The position numbers were made by a program, and so were the translations under genes. The notes under the pieces are model-generated. The model was not told the origin of the DNA and searched no databases. It saw only the letters and a list, made by a program, of their open reading frames with translations. From Mycobacterium sp. URHD0025 (GTDB lineage Bacteria; Actinomycetota; Actinomycetes; Mycobacteriales; Mycobacteriaceae): a DNA stretch of 64,000 nucleotides. Where the stretch lies: contig NZ_AUEQ01000011.1 in NCBI RefSeq assembly GCF_000426065.1, positions 62,001 through 126,000 of the forward strand, written 5' to 3'. Below are positions 63,130-64,000 of the stretch, in pieces; the stretch's first letter is position 1; each line of letters starts with the position of its first letter.

Positions 63130-64000
<871 letters not shown>

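Overview
The window is high-GC actinobacterial DNA, and its gene content and order are those of a rapidly growing mycobacterium (Mycolicibacterium type). From 1 to about 36.1 kb the order follows the M. tuberculosis block Rv3836-Rv3859c: metallopeptidase, phosphoglycerate mutase, pheA, DUF2470 protein, bfrB, glpQ1, DUF4328 protein, sodA, Rv3847, espR, Rv3850, hns, rraA, ethA/ethR, PHP protein, gltD/gltB. From about 41.8 to 51.1 kb the genes match the Rv0135c-Rv0142 block (AlkA-like glycosylase, DUF427, reductase, SnoaL-like, msrA, cyp138, TetR). In M. tuberculosis these two blocks lie on opposite sides of oriC. The 183-aa Dps resembles Dps1 of M. smegmatis. No rRNA, convincing tRNA, CRISPR array, insertion sequence or prophage was seen.

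Layout. 0-8 kb: aromatic amino acid synthesis (pheA) and iron storage (bfrB), with IdeR-type iron boxes before the DUF2470 gene and bfrB; also a CPBP membrane protease, an LCP cell-wall ligase, GDPD and a rhodanese. 8.2-8.35 kb: a non-coding stretch with clustered DnaA-box-like sequences. 8.6-15.4 kb: sodA, espR behind an unusually long leader, an ImmA/IrrE peptidase coupled to a membrane protein, and a mucin-like surface protein. 15.4-18.5 kb: a copper cluster (YcnI-CopC-CopD) set between the Rv3850 and hns orthologues. 18.5-29.5 kb: a TipA-type MerR regulator with a textbook operator, rraA, ethA/ethR with a paired-palindrome operator, a dinB-type polymerase whose SOS box overlaps its start codon, a SulP transporter and a succinate-semialdehyde dehydrogenase. 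29.6-36.1 kb: a 46-aa small ORF and the gltB-gltD operon.

36.5-51.7 kb: a CPH-type copper ATPase with a CsoR-like operator, thioesterase, aquaporin, MBL protein, dps, DNA glycosylase, a 13E12-type HNH protein, and a SnoaL/reductase pair behind a KstR-like palindrome; then msrA, cyp138 and two TetR genes. 51.7-55.5 kb: a methyltransferase, toroid/six-hairpin protein, methyltransferase and GT4 glycosyltransferase cluster with an 18-bp perfect palindrome at its promoter. 55.6-64 kb: an F420/PPOX oxidoreductase, a papain-like peptidase, a tandem DUF427 protein, a tightly coupled four-gene envelope operon containing a His-rich cupredoxin-like lipoprotein, pncA, an enoyl-CoA hydratase homologue and the start of glgX.

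Two modules look most like undescribed systems: the GT4/methyltransferase/toroid cluster (51.7-55.5 kb) and the four-gene envelope operon (57.9-61.7 kb). Many genes appear leaderless, with a TANNNT hexamer 5-8 nt before the start codon, as is common in mycobacteria. Family names and M. tuberculosis equivalents were assigned from remembered motifs and gene order, not from a database search.
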